A DNA stretch of 64,000 nt from Microbacterium sp. Au-Mic1 (GCF_021341785.1 NZ_JAJTTF010000001.1:124001-188000); one strand, 5' to 3'. Shown: positions 28,177-38,497, numbered from the stretch's first letter. A program made the numbers and translations. The notes: generated by a model not told the origin, from the sequence alone.

Positions 28177-28803
28177 ATGGCGATCTACACGCTGCCCGAC
28201 CTTCCCTACGACTTCGCGGCTCTCGAGCCGCACATCAGCGGCAAGATCATGGAGCTGCACCATGACAAGCACCACGCCGCCTACGTCGCGGGAGCGAACG
28301 CGGCGCTCGAGTCCCTCGCTGAGGCCCGCGAGAGCGGAAACCTCGCGAACGTGAACAAGCTCGAGAAGGACCTCGCGTTCAACCTCGGCGGACACGTCAA
28401 CCACTCGATCTTCTGGACCAACCTGTCGCCCAACGGAGGCGGTCAGCCCGAGGGCGAGCTGAAGGCGGCCATCGACGAGTTCTTCGGCTCTTTCGAGAAG
28501 TTCCAGGCGCACTTCACCGCGGCCGCGATGGGCATCCAGGGATCCGGCTGGTCGGTCCTGAGCTGGGACCCGATCGGCGCCCGCCTCATCATCCAGCAGC
28601 TCTTCGACCAGCAGGGCAACACGGCGCAGGGCACGGTGCCGCTGTTCCAGCTGGACATGTGGGAGCACGCGTTCTACCTGGACTACCTGAACGTCAAGGC
28701 CGACTACGTCAAGGCCGCCTGGAACATCGCGAACTGGGAGAACGTCGCCCAGCGCCTCGCTGCTGCGCGCGAGAAGACCAACGGACTGCTGGTACTGTCG
28801 TAA
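28177..28803 (+). CDS. sodA: Superoxide dismutase, Fe/Mn family
   Basis: 208-aa enzyme that dismutates superoxide to oxygen and hydrogen peroxide. Metal ligands are visible as His28 in MELHHDKHH, the His in [11 protein letters not shown], and the Asp and His of the [11 protein letters not shown] signature; GSGWSVL is also diagnostic. The QQGN segment resembles Mn-preferring enzymes, but metal use cannot be settled from sequence. ATG 28177 gives the standard N-terminus ([12 protein letters not shown]); a TTG five codons upstream is the alternative. Followed by a strong terminator. Confidence 0.96.
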   Translation: MAIYTLPDLPYDFAALEPHISGKIMELHHDKHHAAYVAGANAALESLAEARESGNLANVNKLEKDLAFNLGGHVNHSIFWTNLSPNGGGQPEGELKAAIDEFFGSFEKFQAHFTAAAMGIQGSGWSVLSWDPIGARLIIQQLFDQQGNTAQGTVPLFQLDMWEHAFYLDYLNVKADYVKAAWNIANWENVAQRLAAAREKTNGLLVLS

Positions 28804-28809
28804 AAGATG

Positions 28810-29914
<1,105 letters not shown>

Positions 29915-29924
29915 GCTCATATCC

Positions 29925-31151
29925 ATGACTCTGCGCACCCTCGAATCCCTGAAGGAATCGGTCGGTTCGCTCGACGGAACGCGCGTCATCGTCCGTTGTG
30001 ACCTCAACGTCCCCCTGCGGGACGGGGTCATCACGGACGATGGCCGTGTTCGTGCGTCGGTGCCGACTCTCAAGGCCCTCATCGACCAGGGGGCTCGCGT
30101 GATCGTGTGCTCCCACCTCGGTCGTCCTGAGGGCGCCCCGGATCCGCAGTACAGCCTGGCCCCCGTCGCGGTGCGCCTCGGCGAACTGCTCGGGCAGCCG
30201 GTCGCGTTCGCGGCCGACACTGTCGGCGCCGCGGCGCAGGACGCCGTCGCGGCCCTGCCGTCCGGCGGTGTCGTCGTGCTGGAGAACCTCCGTTTCAACC
30301 CGGGGGAGACCTCCAAGGACGACGCGGAGCGCCGTGCCTTCGCCGAGCAGCTCGCCGCACTCGGCGACGCGCTCGTCTCGGACGGCTTCGGTGTCGTGCA
30401 CCGCAAGCAGGCCAGCGTCTACGACCTCGCGCAGATCCTGCCGTCCGCGGCCGGCCTGCTCATCGAGGCCGAGCTCACCGTGCTCGACCGCCTCACCGAG
30501 AACCCCGAGCGCCCCTACACGGTCGTGCTCGGCGGCTCGAAGGTCTCGGACAAGCTCGGTGTGATCTCGCACCTGCTTCCGCGTGTCGACCGTCTGCTCG
30601 TCGGCGGCGGGATGCTGTTCACCTTCCTCGCGGCCCAGGGCCACGCGGTCGCCTCCAGCCTGCTGGAGAAGGACCAGCTCGACACCGTGCGCGGGTACAT
30701 CGCCGAAGCGGCCGAGCGCGGTGTGGAGCTCGTGCTCCCGACCGACGTGGTGGTCGCGGCCTCGTTCTCCGCGGATGCGGCGCACGAGATCGCCGCGGCC
30801 GACGCGATCGAGGCGACGTCGTTCGGCGCCTCCGGCATCGGGCTCGACATCGGCCCCGACACTGCGGCGCGCTTCGCGGACGCGATCCGCGGATCCAAGA
30901 CCGTGTTCTGGAACGGCCCGATGGGCGTGTTCGAGTTCCCGGCGTTCGCCGCCGGCACCAAGGCGGTCGCGCAGGCGCTCACCGAGACCGACGGCCTGAG
31001 TGTCGTCGGCGGCGGCGACTCCGCCGCGGCCGTGCGCCAGCTCGGTTTCGCGGACGACCAGTTCGGTCACATCTCGACGGGCGGAGGCGCGAGCCTCGAG
31101 TTCCTCGAGGGCAAGAAGCTTCCCGGACTGGAGGTCCTCGGATGGGCGTAA
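29925..31151 (+). CDS. pgk: Phosphoglycerate kinase
   Basis: 408-aa enzyme making ATP from 1,3-bisphosphoglycerate. N-terminal substrate-binding segments [11 protein letters not shown] and [10 protein letters not shown], then [12 protein letters not shown] (here [12 protein letters not shown]), the hinge, and the C-terminal nucleotide site [16 protein letters not shown] and GGGDSAAAV. Typical length. 10 bp after gapA; overlaps tpiA by 10 bp. Confidence 0.97.
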   Translation: MTLRTLESLKESVGSLDGTRVIVRCDLNVPLRDGVITDDGRVRASVPTLKALIDQGARVIVCSHLGRPEGAPDPQYSLAPVAVRLGELLGQPVAFAADTVGAAAQDAVAALPSGGVVVLENLRFNPGETSKDDAERRAFAEQLAALGDALVSDGFGVVHRKQASVYDLAQILPSAAGLLIEAELTVLDRLTENPERPYTVVLGGSKVSDKLGVISHLLPRVDRLLVGGGMLFTFLAAQGHAVASSLLEKDQLDTVRGYIAEAAERGVELVLPTDVVVAASFSADAAHEIAAADAIEATSFGASGIGLDIGPDTAARFADAIRGSKTVFWNGPMGVFEFPAFAAGTKAVAQALTETDGLSVVGGGDSAAAVRQLGFADDQFGHISTGGGASLEFLEGKKLPGLEVLGWA

Positions 31152-31933
31152 CGACCCGCACCCCGCTGATTGCGGGCAACTGGAAGATGAACCTCGACCA
31201 CCTGCAGGCGGTCGCGTTCGTGCAGAAGCTGCACTGGACGCTCAAGGACGCGAAGCACGAGGACGGAACGGTCGAGGTGGCGGTGTTCCCGCCGTTCACC
31301 GACCTGCGCAGCGTCCAGACGCTGATCGACGCGGACAAGATCCCGTTCGCGTTCGGCGCGCAGGATCTGTCCGAGCACGACGCCGGAGCGTACACCGGCG
31401 AGATCTCCGGCGCGTTTCTGGCCAAGCTCGACGCGAGCTACGTCATCATCGGTCACTCAGAGCGGCGCGAGTACCACGCGGAGAGCGATGAGGTGGTGGC
31501 GGCCAAGACCAGGGCCGCGCTCAAGCACGGTCTGGTGCCGGTGATCTGCGTCGGTGAGACCGCGGAGGACCTGGAGAAGTTCGGCGCGAGCGCCGTTCCC
31601 GCCGGTCAGCTCGAGGCGGCGCTGCAGGGTCTGGATGCGAAGGCGGACATCGTCGTCGCGTACGAGCCGGTCTGGGCGATCGGCTCGGGACAGGCGGCGA
31701 CCCCGCAGCAGGCGCAGGACGTCTGCGCCGTGCTGCGCGGCGTGATCGCGACCGTTCTCGGCGACGAGGCCGCCGCGCGCACCCGGATCCTGTACGGCGG
31801 CTCGGTGAAGTCCGCGAACATCGCCGGCTTCATGCGCGAGCCCGACGTCGACGGTGCGCTGGTGGGCGGAGCGAGCCTGGTCGTCGACGAGTTCGCCGCG
31901 ATCGTGCGCTATCAGAAGCACGTCGGCGTGTGA
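31142..31933 (+). CDS. tpiA: Triosephosphate isomerase
   Basis: 263-aa TIM barrel interconverting dihydroxyacetone phosphate and glyceraldehyde-3-phosphate. Active-site residues Asn13 and Lys15 (GNWKMN), His105 (IGHSERRE) and Glu175 (AYEPVWAIG) are all present, as is the phosphate loop YGGSVK and GALVGGASL. The start ATG 31142 lies inside the pgk 3' end. Ends the glycolytic cluster; a hairpin follows. Confidence 0.97.
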   Translation: MGVTTRTPLIAGNWKMNLDHLQAVAFVQKLHWTLKDAKHEDGTVEVAVFPPFTDLRSVQTLIDADKIPFAFGAQDLSEHDAGAYTGEISGAFLAKLDASYVIIGHSERREYHAESDEVVAAKTRAALKHGLVPVICVGETAEDLEKFGASAVPAGQLEAALQGLDAKADIVVAYEPVWAIGSGQAATPQQAQDVCAVLRGVIATVLGDEAAARTRILYGGSVKSANIAGFMREPDVDGALVGGASLVVDEFAAIVRYQKHVGV

Positions 31934-31937
31934 CACG

Positions 31938-31963
31938 CGTCCCCGCCCCGAGGGGCGGGGACG
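31938..31963 (+). terminator. tpiA terminator / perfect palindrome
   Basis: Perfect 26-bp palindrome: 12-bp arms (31938-31949 with 31952-31963) around GA; in RNA the innermost pairs would open to form the loop. 5 bp after the tpiA stop. It also occupies the -35 region for the TATAAT at 31972. Confidence 0.8.
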
Positions 31964-31971
31964 TCTCGACG

Positions 31972-31977
31972 TATAAT
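31972..31977 (+). promoter_or_regulatory. -10 element of secG-rbpA
   Basis: A perfect TATAAT, the strongest -10 in the window, 55 bp before the secG start. No -35 hexamer is visible because that position lies inside the tpiA hairpin. Confidence 0.55.
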
Positions 31978-32032
31978 TGACCGTTACCCGGGATCCCGCA
32001 CGCCCGTGCGGGCCCGAGCGAAAGGCCGATCC

Positions 32033-32281
32033 GTGGATATTCTCCAGTTCATCCTGCAGGTGCTGCTGGGCATCACCAGCGTCCTGCTGACCCTTCTGAT
32101 CCTGCTCCACAAGGGGCGCGGCGGAGGCCTCTCCGACATGTTCGGCGGCGGCATGTCCTCCGCTGTCGGGTCCAGCGGTCTCGCCGAGCGGAACCTCAAC
32201 CGGTTCACGGTCGTGCTCGCCCTGGCCTGGTTCGTCGCGGTCGTCGGACTCGGCCTCATCACGAAGTTCGAGGCCATCTGA
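32033..32281 (+). CDS. secG: Preprotein translocase subunit SecG
   Basis: 82-aa inner-membrane component of the Sec translocon. Two hydrophobic helices (about 2-23 and 57-77) flank the conserved cytoplasmic loop HKGRGGGLSDMFGGG. GTG 32033 has AAAGG about 9 nt upstream; a longer frame begins at 32006 without support. Adjacent to tpiA, a common bacterial arrangement. Overlaps rbpA by 1 bp (TGATG). Confidence 0.93.
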   Translation: MDILQFILQVLLGITSVLLTLLILLHKGRGGGLSDMFGGGMSSAVGSSGLAERNLNRFTVVLALAWFVAVVGLGLITKFEAI

Positions 32282-32637
32282 TGGCGACCGGTGGCAACGC
32301 GATCCGTGGAACGAGGGTCGGATCCGGCCCCATGGGCGAGCAGGACCACGGCTATCACGCCGACCGCATCGCGATCTCGTACTGGGACGGACTCGGCAAC
32401 GAGACCGTGCGCTACTTCGCGGCGGGCCTGCCCGAGGAAGAGATCCCCGACATCATCGACCACCCGCACTCCGGCCTTCCCGCCGGGCGGGACAAGGAGA
32501 ACCCGCCGGAGATCGCGAAGGCGGAGCCCTACAAGACCCACCTCGCGTACGTGAAGGAGCGCCGTACCGACGAGGAGGCCGAGCAGCTTCTCGGCGACGC
32601 CCTCGCTCAGCTGCGCGAGCGGCGCGGTCAGTCCTGA
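32281..32637 (+). CDS. rbpA: RNA polymerase-binding protein RbpA
   Basis: 118-aa actinobacterial RNA polymerase factor that contacts the principal sigma factor and stabilises open promoter complexes. Recognisable by the N-terminal IRGTRVG, the core domain and the C-terminal sigma-interacting helix KTHLAYVKERRTDEEAEQLL. The core lacks the zinc-binding cysteines of Streptomyces RbpA, like the mycobacterial form. Translationally coupled to secG. Confidence 0.92.
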   Translation: MATGGNAIRGTRVGSGPMGEQDHGYHADRIAISYWDGLGNETVRYFAAGLPEEEIPDIIDHPHSGLPAGRDKENPPEIAKAEPYKTHLAYVKERRTDEEAEQLLGDALAQLRERRGQS

Positions 32638-32650
32638 TCCTGCACGCACC

Positions 32651-32696
32651 GGATACGACGAGAGCCCCTGCTTCGGCAGGGGCTCTCGTCGTATCC
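32651..32696. terminator. Bidirectional terminator with 21-bp stem
   Basis: Perfect 21-bp stem (32651-32671 with 32676-32696) capped by a TTCG tetraloop. It lies between the convergent rbpA and HEVGH-protein genes and probably ends both transcripts. The longest perfect hairpin I see in the window. Confidence 0.92.
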
Positions 32697-32734
32697 GCGC
32701 GCTATCCGGAGCGCTGGAGCGAGACTGTGCGGGT

Positions 32735-34051
32735 TCAGCGGCAGGCGGACGCGGTCTGGATCAGCGAATCGGGGGGAGAGCCGTACGCGGAGGTGCCGTT
32801 GGCATCGGATGTGAAGCCCATGCTGATCGCCCATGCGGTGGCCCAAGCCTCCGCCGTCTGATCGTTCGTGGTGTCGTACATCGTGCGACAGCGGATCGTG
32901 ATGGCGTGCCCGACCTCGTGGGCGACGATCGCATGCGCGGCGTCGCTCGGCCAGTCCTGGGCGATCGAGTTCGACAGCCGGATGGTGGCGTACCCGCCCC
33001 GGTCGTACCACCACGCGGTCTCTCCGGAGAGGTAGCCGTTGGATTCGCCCAGGCCGTTGATGAGATCGGCCCATTCGAAGTCCATGAGGATGCCCGGTGC
33101 GAGAGACCGGGCGAATGCCTCCAGGTCGAGGCGCGACTGCTCCAGGGGGCCCGATTCGGCTGCGAGGGTGGCGGTGTGCGAATCCTGCAGCTTCTGAACG
33201 GCTGCGACGAGTGTCGTGTACTCCGCAGCGGCGTAGGGCCGGAAGACGGACGCGTGCTGCTTCACCTGCGTCGCAGCGGCTCGGAGGTCGAGCACGGCGT
33301 CGTTGTCGGCGGGCACATTCGCGGCTTCCGCGCCGGCGGCGCGGTCGGCCGCTGTGGTCAGCGTGGCCGACGCGATGGTGCGCACCGTTTCCGTGGCGGA
33401 TCGCAGCGGTCCCTCGGCGGCGTCGAGCTTCTTCGCCCGCTCGTGCGCGTTCGCGCCGAGCTTCTCGAGTCTCGCGGTGTCGGCATTCACCTCCCAGAAC
33501 CAGAATCTCCGGGGGCTCGTATGAGGTCGGCTGCCGGGGAGCAGGGCGGAGGCAGCCTTGGAGCGCTCGGCGGCCTGATGGGCAGCGTCGGCGAGGGCCG
33601 TGCGCTCCTCGCCGGTGAGCAGGCCGCCGTCCTGAACGGCGAGCACGGCGGTCGCCGCGTCACTCACACTGCGCGACCCGGCCAGCGCTCCCTGCACCTG
33701 GCGTGCGGCCTCGTCCTGATCGTCGAGGGCTTTGCTCAGCGCAGCGCTCTCGTGCTCGAAGCTCTGCCACGCGGTGAGCTCGAGTATCGCGAGCGCACCC
33801 AGGACCAGTACGGCGGCCACCGGAGGGAGCACCCAGGCGAGGACGCGGCGCCGGCGGCGCGTTCGCGCCGCGGAGTCGGACGGAGAAGCCGGTGGTGCAT
33901 CGGCGTCCTGCGCACCCGGTACGAGGTGCGAGGTGCTCGGGCCCGGTGGCCGGGCATCGTCGGCGTCCGGCATGGTGACGCCGGCCTCCGTCGTGCCGAG
34001 GTCTTCATCCGGTGCGGCATCGTCGCGGTGCGGCGGGTGGGGCTCTTCCAT
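32735..34051 (-). CDS. Single-pass membrane protein with HEVGH metallopeptidase-like motif
   Basis: 438-aa protein. Residues 1-62 are a disordered Asp/Pro/Ala-rich cytosolic region ending in TRRRRR; one transmembrane helix follows (about 65-87); then a long Ala-rich, probably coiled-coil region; then a C-terminal domain with VAHEVGH (378-382 for HEVGH) and Glu401 in TAEAWATAWA, a possible HExxH...E zinc site facing outside. Two cysteines in the last domain could pair. I do not recognise a named family. ATG 34051 is preceded by AGGACC; the frame is open to 34135. It may be a protease or a catalytically inactive relative. Confidence 0.65.
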   Translation of the reverse strand: MEEPHPPHRDDAAPDEDLGTTEAGVTMPDADDARPPGPSTSHLVPGAQDADAPPASPSDSAARTRRRRRVLAWVLPPVAAVLVLGALAILELTAWQSFEHESAALSKALDDQDEAARQVQGALAGSRSVSDAATAVLAVQDGGLLTGEERTALADAAHQAAERSKAASALLPGSRPHTSPRRFWFWEVNADTARLEKLGANAHERAKKLDAAEGPLRSATETVRTIASATLTTAADRAAGAEAANVPADNDAVLDLRAAATQVKQHASVFRPYAAAEYTTLVAAVQKLQDSHTATLAAESGPLEQSRLDLEAFARSLAPGILMDFEWADLINGLGESNGYLSGETAWWYDRGGYATIRLSNSIAQDWPSDAAHAIVAHEVGHAITIRCRTMYDTTNDQTAEAWATAWAISMGFTSDANGTSAYGSPPDSLIQTASACR

Positions 34052-34186
34052 CACGGTCCTGTCGCTCGGGGCCGAGGGGCCGGGTGATGCGGGTGCGACG
34101 GCTCGACGTCGTCGCACGTGCGGACATCCTCTCATGCGGACCGGGCGGGCCCTGGGCGTATGCGGAGCCGTGCCGTCGCGGCGATC

Positions 34187-34555
34187 TCAGAGGAACGGGA
34201 CGAAGCTCGCCGGCACCGAGACGTTGGCGGGCAGGCCGACGAATGCGGGCGCGACCTGATCCGGTGCGTAGCCGGCGATCCCGCACCCGACCGGGGTCAG
34301 CAGAAACCGCAGAGCGGGATGCGCGGTCGCGTAGGCCACGAACGTCTGCGCCTCGGCGGCGAGGACGTCGAGGCCGCTCATCGTGTCGATGGCATACGTC
34401 TGACCATGATGACCGTGCCCCTCACCCCAGACCGCTCCGAAGGTCTCGTACGCGATCCGGGCGGCACCGCCGCCATGACGGCCGTCCGCATTCGAGCCGA
34501 AGACGAACACCTGGTCCGCATCGAGCGCGGTGATGCGCGTCGGAGTGATCTCCAT
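34187..34555 (-). CDS. A1S_2505-like phage non-structural protein family
   Basis: 122-aa protein. The segment VFVFGSNADGRHGGGAARIA, then FGAVWGEGHGHHGQTYAIDT and later LLTPVGCGIAGYAPDQVAPAF, matches a family annotated after the Acinetobacter A1S_2505 phage non-structural protein; a ligand-binding fold is likely but the function is unknown. No other phage gene is nearby. ATG 34555 follows GGGAGC; an ATG four codons upstream is possible. It lies downstream of tRNA-Gly on the same strand. Confidence 0.65.
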   Translation of the reverse strand: MEITPTRITALDADQVFVFGSNADGRHGGGAARIAYETFGAVWGEGHGHHGQTYAIDTMSGLDVLAAEAQTFVAYATAHPALRFLLTPVGCGIAGYAPDQVAPAFVGLPANVSVPASFVPFL

Positions 34556-34685
34556 GTCCGCTCCCATCGACGGAGCGAACTCTACGCCGACCGCCCGGGA
34601 ACGAAGGCGTCGCGACGCGACCGCATCACGGCGTCGAGCCGCAGGATCGGACCTCGCGTTCCTCTGCAGAACGGGGGAGAAAGTG

Positions 34686-34759
34686 TGGAGGGGGTGACGG
34701 GAATCGAACCCGCGCAATCAGTTTGGAAGACTGAGACTCTACCATTGAGCTACACCCCC
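34686..34759 (-). tRNA. tRNA-Gly (anticodon TCC)
   Basis: 74 nt including an encoded CCA (34686-34688). Acceptor stem GGGGGTG / CACCCCC, D-arm GTAGCTCAATGGTAGAG, anticodon loop CTTCCAA with anticodon TCC, and T-loop GGTTCGAATCC. All stems pair. Reads GGA and GGG glycine codons. Confidence 0.97.
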
Positions 34760-34850
34760 GGGCCCCTCGGCGAGCGAGGGGACCGGCCCGCGATACGACG
34801 CCGCGGGACTTCCACGAGCATACCTGACTGCCGGGGGTGCTCTGTTCCGT

Positions 34851-34856
34851 TAGACT
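34851..34856 (+). promoter_or_regulatory. -10 element of tRNA-Pro
   Basis: TAGACT 34 bp upstream of the tRNA-Pro gene. No further promoter is obvious before tig, so this promoter may also serve tig. Confidence 0.45.
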
Positions 34857-34890
34857 CGTGGAGGCCGTTCCCGCGCGCGCGGGTCCTATC

Positions 34891-34964
34891 CGGGGCGTAG
34901 CTCAGCTTGGTAGAGCGCCCGCTTTGGGAGCGGGAGGTCGCAGGTTCAAATCCTGTCGCCCCGA
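34891..34964 (+). tRNA. tRNA-Pro (anticodon TGG)
   Basis: 74 nt: acceptor CGGGGCG / CGCCCCG, D-arm GTAGCTCAGCTTGGTAGAGC, anticodon stem-loop CCCGCTTTGGGAGCGGG (anticodon TGG) and T-loop GGTTCAAATCC. CCA is not encoded, unlike the tRNA-Gly nearby. Directly upstream of tig, a common actinobacterial arrangement. Confidence 0.97.
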
Positions 34965-35027
34965 CGTTCAGATACGTCGCACTCGCGTGGATCTCCGCGC
35001 GGGACATTCACAAGGAGACACACCAGC

Positions 35028-36527
35028 ATGGCGAACAGCACCGTCGAGAAGCTTGCCCCGACCCGGGTCAAGCTGCACATCACGGTCACCCCCGAGGACC
35101 TCAAGCCCAGCATCGCTCACGCGTACGAGCACATCGCGCAGGACGTGCAGATCCCGGGCTTCCGCAAGGGCAAGGTGCCCGCGCCGATCATCGACCAGCG
35201 CGTCGGTCGCGGCGCGGTCATCGAGCACGCCGTCAACGAGGGCCTGGACACCTTCTTCCGTGAGGCATCGCTCGAGCACAACCTCCGCATCGTCGGCCGC
35301 CCCTCGGCCGAGGTCATCGAGTGGCCCAATGAGAAGGACTTCTCCGGCGACCTCAAGGTCGAGGTCGAGGTCGACGTCCGTCCCGAGATCGAGGTCCCCT
35401 CGCTCGAGGGCATCACCGTGACCGTCGACGCCGTCGAGGCCGATGACGCCGCGCTGGACGCAGAGCTCGACCGCCTGCGCGCCCGCTTCGGAACCCTGGT
35501 CCCCGTCGACCGTCCCGCGAAGGCCGGCGACTTCGTCGAACTGGACCTCGTCGCCGCGATCGACGACGCCGAGATCGACCGCGCTGAGGGCGTCTCCTAC
35601 GAGATCGGCTCCGGCGAGCTGCTCGAGGGCATCGACGACGCGATCGACTCGCTCACCGCCGGCGAGGACACCACCTTCCGTTCGAAGCTCGTGGGCGGCG
35701 ACCACGCCGGCGAGGAGGCCGAGGTCTCCGTGACCGTCAAGGCCGTCAAGGAGCGCGAGCTGCCCGAGGCGGACGACGACTTCGCGCAGATCGCGAGCGA
35801 GTTCGACACGATCGCCGAGCTGCGCGACAGCCTGCGCGAGTCGGTCGAGCAGCAGGGCGTGTTCACGCAGGCGTCCGCCGCGCGCGACAAGCTCGTCGAG
35901 ACGCTGCTCGAGCAGATCGACATCCCCGTCCCGCCGCAGCTCATCGAGGACGAGGTGCACAACCACCTCGAGGGCGAGGGCCGCCTGGAGGACGACGAGC
36001 ACCGCGCCGAGGTCACGGAGGCGAGCACCAAGCAGTTCCGCACCCAGGTGCTGCTCGACTCCATCGCCGAGGACGCGAACGTCCAGGTCTCGCAGGACGA
36101 GCTCAGCCAGTACCTGATCCAGTCCGCCGCGCAGTACGGCATGGCTCCCCAGGAGTTCGTCGAGGCGCTCCAGTCCGCGAACCAGCTGCCCGTGCTGGTC
36201 GGCGAGGTCGCCCGCAACAAGGCGCTGGCAGTCGCGCTGGGCAAGGTCACCGTGGTCGACTCCAACGGCAAGGCCGTGGACCTGACCGGCTTCGTCGCCA
36301 CCGACGACGAGGCCGAGGACTCCGCGGAGGCCCCGGCCGAGGAGAAGCCCGCGAAGAAGGCTCCGGCCAAGAAGGCTCCCGCCAAGAAGGCTCCGGCCAA
36401 GAAGGTCGCCGAGGCCGACGAGGCTCCTGCCGCCGAGGCCGCCGTCGAGGAGAAGCCCGCCGCCAAGAAGCCGGCCGCGCGCAAGGCTCCGGCGAAGAAG
36501 GCCGCCGACAAGGCTGCTGCCGAGTAA
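35028..36527 (+). CDS. tig: Trigger factor with lysine/alanine-rich C-terminal tail
   Basis: 499-aa ribosome-associated chaperone and prolyl isomerase. The N-terminal ribosome-binding signature is GFRKGKVP (about 44-51), the FKBP-like domain lies around 150-240 and the helical C-terminal arms follow to about 425. The last ~75 residues are unusual: an acidic stretch, then tandem KKAPA units ([18 protein letters not shown]), another acidic stretch and a second basic patch ([20 protein letters not shown]), resembling histone H1 tails. AAGGAG precedes ATG 35028. Upstream of clpP1P2, as in many bacteria. Confidence 0.97.
   Translation: MANSTVEKLAPTRVKLHITVTPEDLKPSIAHAYEHIAQDVQIPGFRKGKVPAPIIDQRVGRGAVIEHAVNEGLDTFFREASLEHNLRIVGRPSAEVIEWPNEKDFSGDLKVEVEVDVRPEIEVPSLEGITVTVDAVEADDAALDAELDRLRARFGTLVPVDRPAKAGDFVELDLVAAIDDAEIDRAEGVSYEIGSGELLEGIDDAIDSLTAGEDTTFRSKLVGGDHAGEEAEVSVTVKAVKERELPEADDDFAQIASEFDTIAELRDSLRESVEQQGVFTQASAARDKLVETLLEQIDIPVPPQLIEDEVHNHLEGEGRLEDDEHRAEVTEASTKQFRTQVLLDSIAEDANVQVSQDELSQYLIQSAAQYGMAPQEFVEALQSANQLPVLVGEVARNKALAVALGKVTVVDSNGKAVDLTGFVATDDEAEDSAEAPAEEKPAKKAPAKKAPAKKAPAKKVAEADEAPAAEAAVEEKPAAKKPAARKAPAKKAADKAAAE
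36345..36410 (+). repeat. Tandem 15-bp repeats coding KKAPA units
   Basis: About four imperfect copies of a 15-bp unit (AAGAAGGCTCCGGCC) inside the 3' end of tig, each encoding KKAPA. Such repeats can change copy number by slippage. Confidence 0.75.
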
Positions 36528-36547
36528 GCACCGGATCCACGATCCGG

Positions 36548-36580
36548 AAGAGGGCGGGTGCGACATGCACCCGCCCTCTT
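36548..36580 (+). terminator. tig terminator
   Basis: Perfect 14-bp stem (36548-36561 with 36567-36580) with a 5-nt loop, 20 bp after the tig stop. Confidence 0.88.
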
Positions 36581-36612
36581 CGCATCCACCGACGATGAGA
36601 CCGAGGACAGAC

Positions 36613-37107
36613 ATGAACGACTGGCAGGAGCGGATCGACGCCGTGTGGGAGGCCGCCTCGGGCGGTCTTGTCGACGACGAGGTGATCACGCGGATCGACG
36701 CGATCGCGGCGGAGCGCGGCCCCGATGATGCCGAAGCCGCCTTCGAACGTGCCGGCGCCCGCGACTCGGCGGGACGGCCCGACGAGGCCGTGCCGCTCTA
36801 CCAGCGTGCGCTCGAGCTCGGGCTCGACGACGACCGGCGCGCCCAGGCGACGATCCAGCTGGCCAGTTCGCTGCGCAATCTCGGCGACGTGCCGGGCGCG
36901 CTCGAACTCATCGAGGCCGAGCATGCCGCGCACCCTGATTCCGTCTACCGCGATGCGATCGCCGCCATGCACGCGCTCGCGCTGGCCAGCAGCGGACAGC
37001 CCGAGCGCGGGCTCGCCGTGGCCGTTCTGGCCCTCGTGCCGCACATGCCCCGCTACCACCGGTCGATGACGGCCTACGCGCACGAGATCGCGGGCCGCGA
37101 CGCCTGA
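36613..37107 (+). CDS. Tetratricopeptide repeat protein
   Basis: 164-aa helical protein with TPR-like repeats: [59 protein letters not shown] and [21 protein letters not shown]. Such proteins act as protein-interaction scaffolds; no specific partner can be named. GAGG lies about 8 nt before ATG 36613; ATG 36595 is an alternative start. Between tig and clpP1. Confidence 0.8.
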   Translation: MNDWQERIDAVWEAASGGLVDDEVITRIDAIAAERGPDDAEAAFERAGARDSAGRPDEAVPLYQRALELGLDDDRRAQATIQLASSLRNLGDVPGALELIEAEHAAHPDSVYRDAIAAMHALALASSGQPERGLAVAVLALVPHMPRYHRSMTAYAHEIAGRDA

Positions 37108-37150
37108 TATGCCGACGGCGAACACGGCCGGGCACGCGCGTTGTCGCCGG

Positions 37151-37156
37151 TAGATT
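37151..37156 (+). promoter_or_regulatory. -10 element of clpP1-clpP2
   Basis: TAGATT, predicting a leader of ~30 nt that contains ACAGGAG before ATG 37188. No ClgR-type palindrome was recognised by eye. Confidence 0.45.
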
Positions 37157-37187
37157 CGAATCACCGAACACGGAAACAGGAGCGGAA

Positions 37188-37778
37188 ATGGCTGAACCCC
37201 TGGTCGCGACGAGCGTCTTCGACAGGCTGCTCAAGGATCGCATCATCTGGCTGGGATCCGAGGTGCGGGACGAGAACGCCAACGAGATCTGCGCCAAGAT
37301 CCTCCTTCTCGCCGCTGAGGACCCCGAGAAGGACATCTACCTCTACATCAACTCGCCCGGCGGATCCATCACCGCCGGCATGGCGATCTACGACACGATG
37401 CAGTTCGTGCCGAACGACATCGTCACGGTGGGCATCGGCATGGCGGCCTCGATGGGGCAGCTGCTGCTGACCAGCGGAACCAAGGGCAAGCGCTACATCA
37501 CGCCCAACGCGCGCGTGCTGCTGCACCAGCCGCACGGCGGCTTCGGCGGCACGTCCAGCGACATCCAGACGCAGGCGCAGCTCATCCTGTCGATGAAGCA
37601 GCGCCTCGCCGAGATCACGGCCTCGCAGACCGGCAAGTCGGTCGAGCAGATCAACGAGGACGGCGACCGCGACCGCTGGTTCACCGCCACCGAGGCCCTC
37701 GAGTACGGCTTCGTCGACCACATGCGCGAGCACGCCAGCGACGTGCACGGCGGCGGCGGCACGGGCGCGGACAAGTAA
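37188..37778 (+). CDS. clpP1: ATP-dependent Clp protease proteolytic subunit 1
   Basis: 196-aa serine protease subunit. The catalytic triad is Ser88 (GMAASMGQ), His113 (LLHQPHGG) and Asp162 (DRDRW). Two different ClpP proteins encoded in tandem, as here, form the mixed ClpP1P2 barrel typical of actinobacteria. The downstream clpP2 starts 17 bp later, with its own SD. Confidence 0.97.
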   Translation: MAEPLVATSVFDRLLKDRIIWLGSEVRDENANEICAKILLLAAEDPEKDIYLYINSPGGSITAGMAIYDTMQFVPNDIVTVGIGMAASMGQLLLTSGTKGKRYITPNARVLLHQPHGGFGGTSSDIQTQAQLILSMKQRLAEITASQTGKSVEQINEDGDRDRWFTATEALEYGFVDHMREHASDVHGGGGTGADK

Positions 37779-37795
37779 GGCTGGAGAGGACACTC

Positions 37796-38446
37796 ATGTA
37801 CACACCCACGTTCCGGTCCGCCGGCACCCTGCCCTCGAGCCGCTACGTCCTTCCTCAGTTCGAGGAGCGCACCGCCTACGGCTTCAAGCGTCAGGACCCG
37901 TACAACAAGCTGTTCGAGGATCGCGTGATCTTCCTCGGCGTGCAGGTCGACGACGCGTCGGCCGATGACGTGATGGCCCAGCTGCTGGTCCTGGAGAGCC
38001 AGGACTCCGAGCGCGACATCACGATGTACATCAACTCGCCCGGCGGATCCTTCACGGCCATGACGGCGATCTACGACACCATGCAGTACGTGGCACCGCA
38101 GATCCAGACCGTCGTGCTCGGACAGGCCGCCTCCGCCGCCTCGGTGCTGCTCGCGGCCGGTGCCCCGGGCAAGCGCCTCGCGCTGCCGAACGCCCGCGTG
38201 CTGATGCACCAGCCGGCGATGGGCGAGGCCGGTCAGGGCCAGGCGTCCGACATCGAGATCCAGGCGGCGGAGATCCTCCGGATGCGCACCTGGCTCGAGG
38301 AGACGATGGCGCACCACACCGGTCAGCCGGTCGAGAAGGTCAACCGTGACATCGATCGCGACAACATCCTCTCGGCGGAGCAGGCCAAGGCCTACGGCAT
38401 CGTCGACCAGGTGCTGACGAGCCGCAAGCGCCAGTCGCTGAGCTGA
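37796..38446 (+). CDS. clpP2: ATP-dependent Clp protease proteolytic subunit 2
   Basis: 216-aa ClpP paralogue with triad Ser113 (GQAASAAS), His138 (LMHQPA) and Asp189 (DIDRDN). The N-terminal ~25 residues ([16 protein letters not shown]) are longer than in ClpP1, typical of ClpP2. GGAGAGG precedes ATG 37796. A terminator follows, and clpX, normally adjacent, is 4.7 kb further on. Confidence 0.97.
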   Translation: MYTPTFRSAGTLPSSRYVLPQFEERTAYGFKRQDPYNKLFEDRVIFLGVQVDDASADDVMAQLLVLESQDSERDITMYINSPGGSFTAMTAIYDTMQYVAPQIQTVVLGQAASAASVLLAAGAPGKRLALPNARVLMHQPAMGEAGQGQASDIEIQAAEILRMRTWLEETMAHHTGQPVEKVNRDIDRDNILSAEQAKAYGIVDQVLTSRKRQSLS

Positions 38447-38465
38447 CCTGCTGACGTCCCGCGAG

Positions 38466-38497
38466 AGGGCGGTCCGGATCTGATTCCGGCCCGCCCT
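38466..38497 (+). terminator. clpP2 terminator
   Basis: 13-bp stem with one mismatch (38466-38478 with 38485-38497), 6-nt loop, followed by TTCCC; 19 bp after the clpP2 stop. Confidence 0.8.

Noticed and set aside
34763..34781. Hairpin between the divergent tRNAs as a regulatory RNA
   Set aside because: Only a 7-bp stem next to the tRNA-Gly 5' end, with no other signal; most likely part of the spacer.
36345..36410. CRISPR-like array
   Set aside because: The repeats are contiguous 15-bp units in a coding frame (KKAPA), with no spacers.
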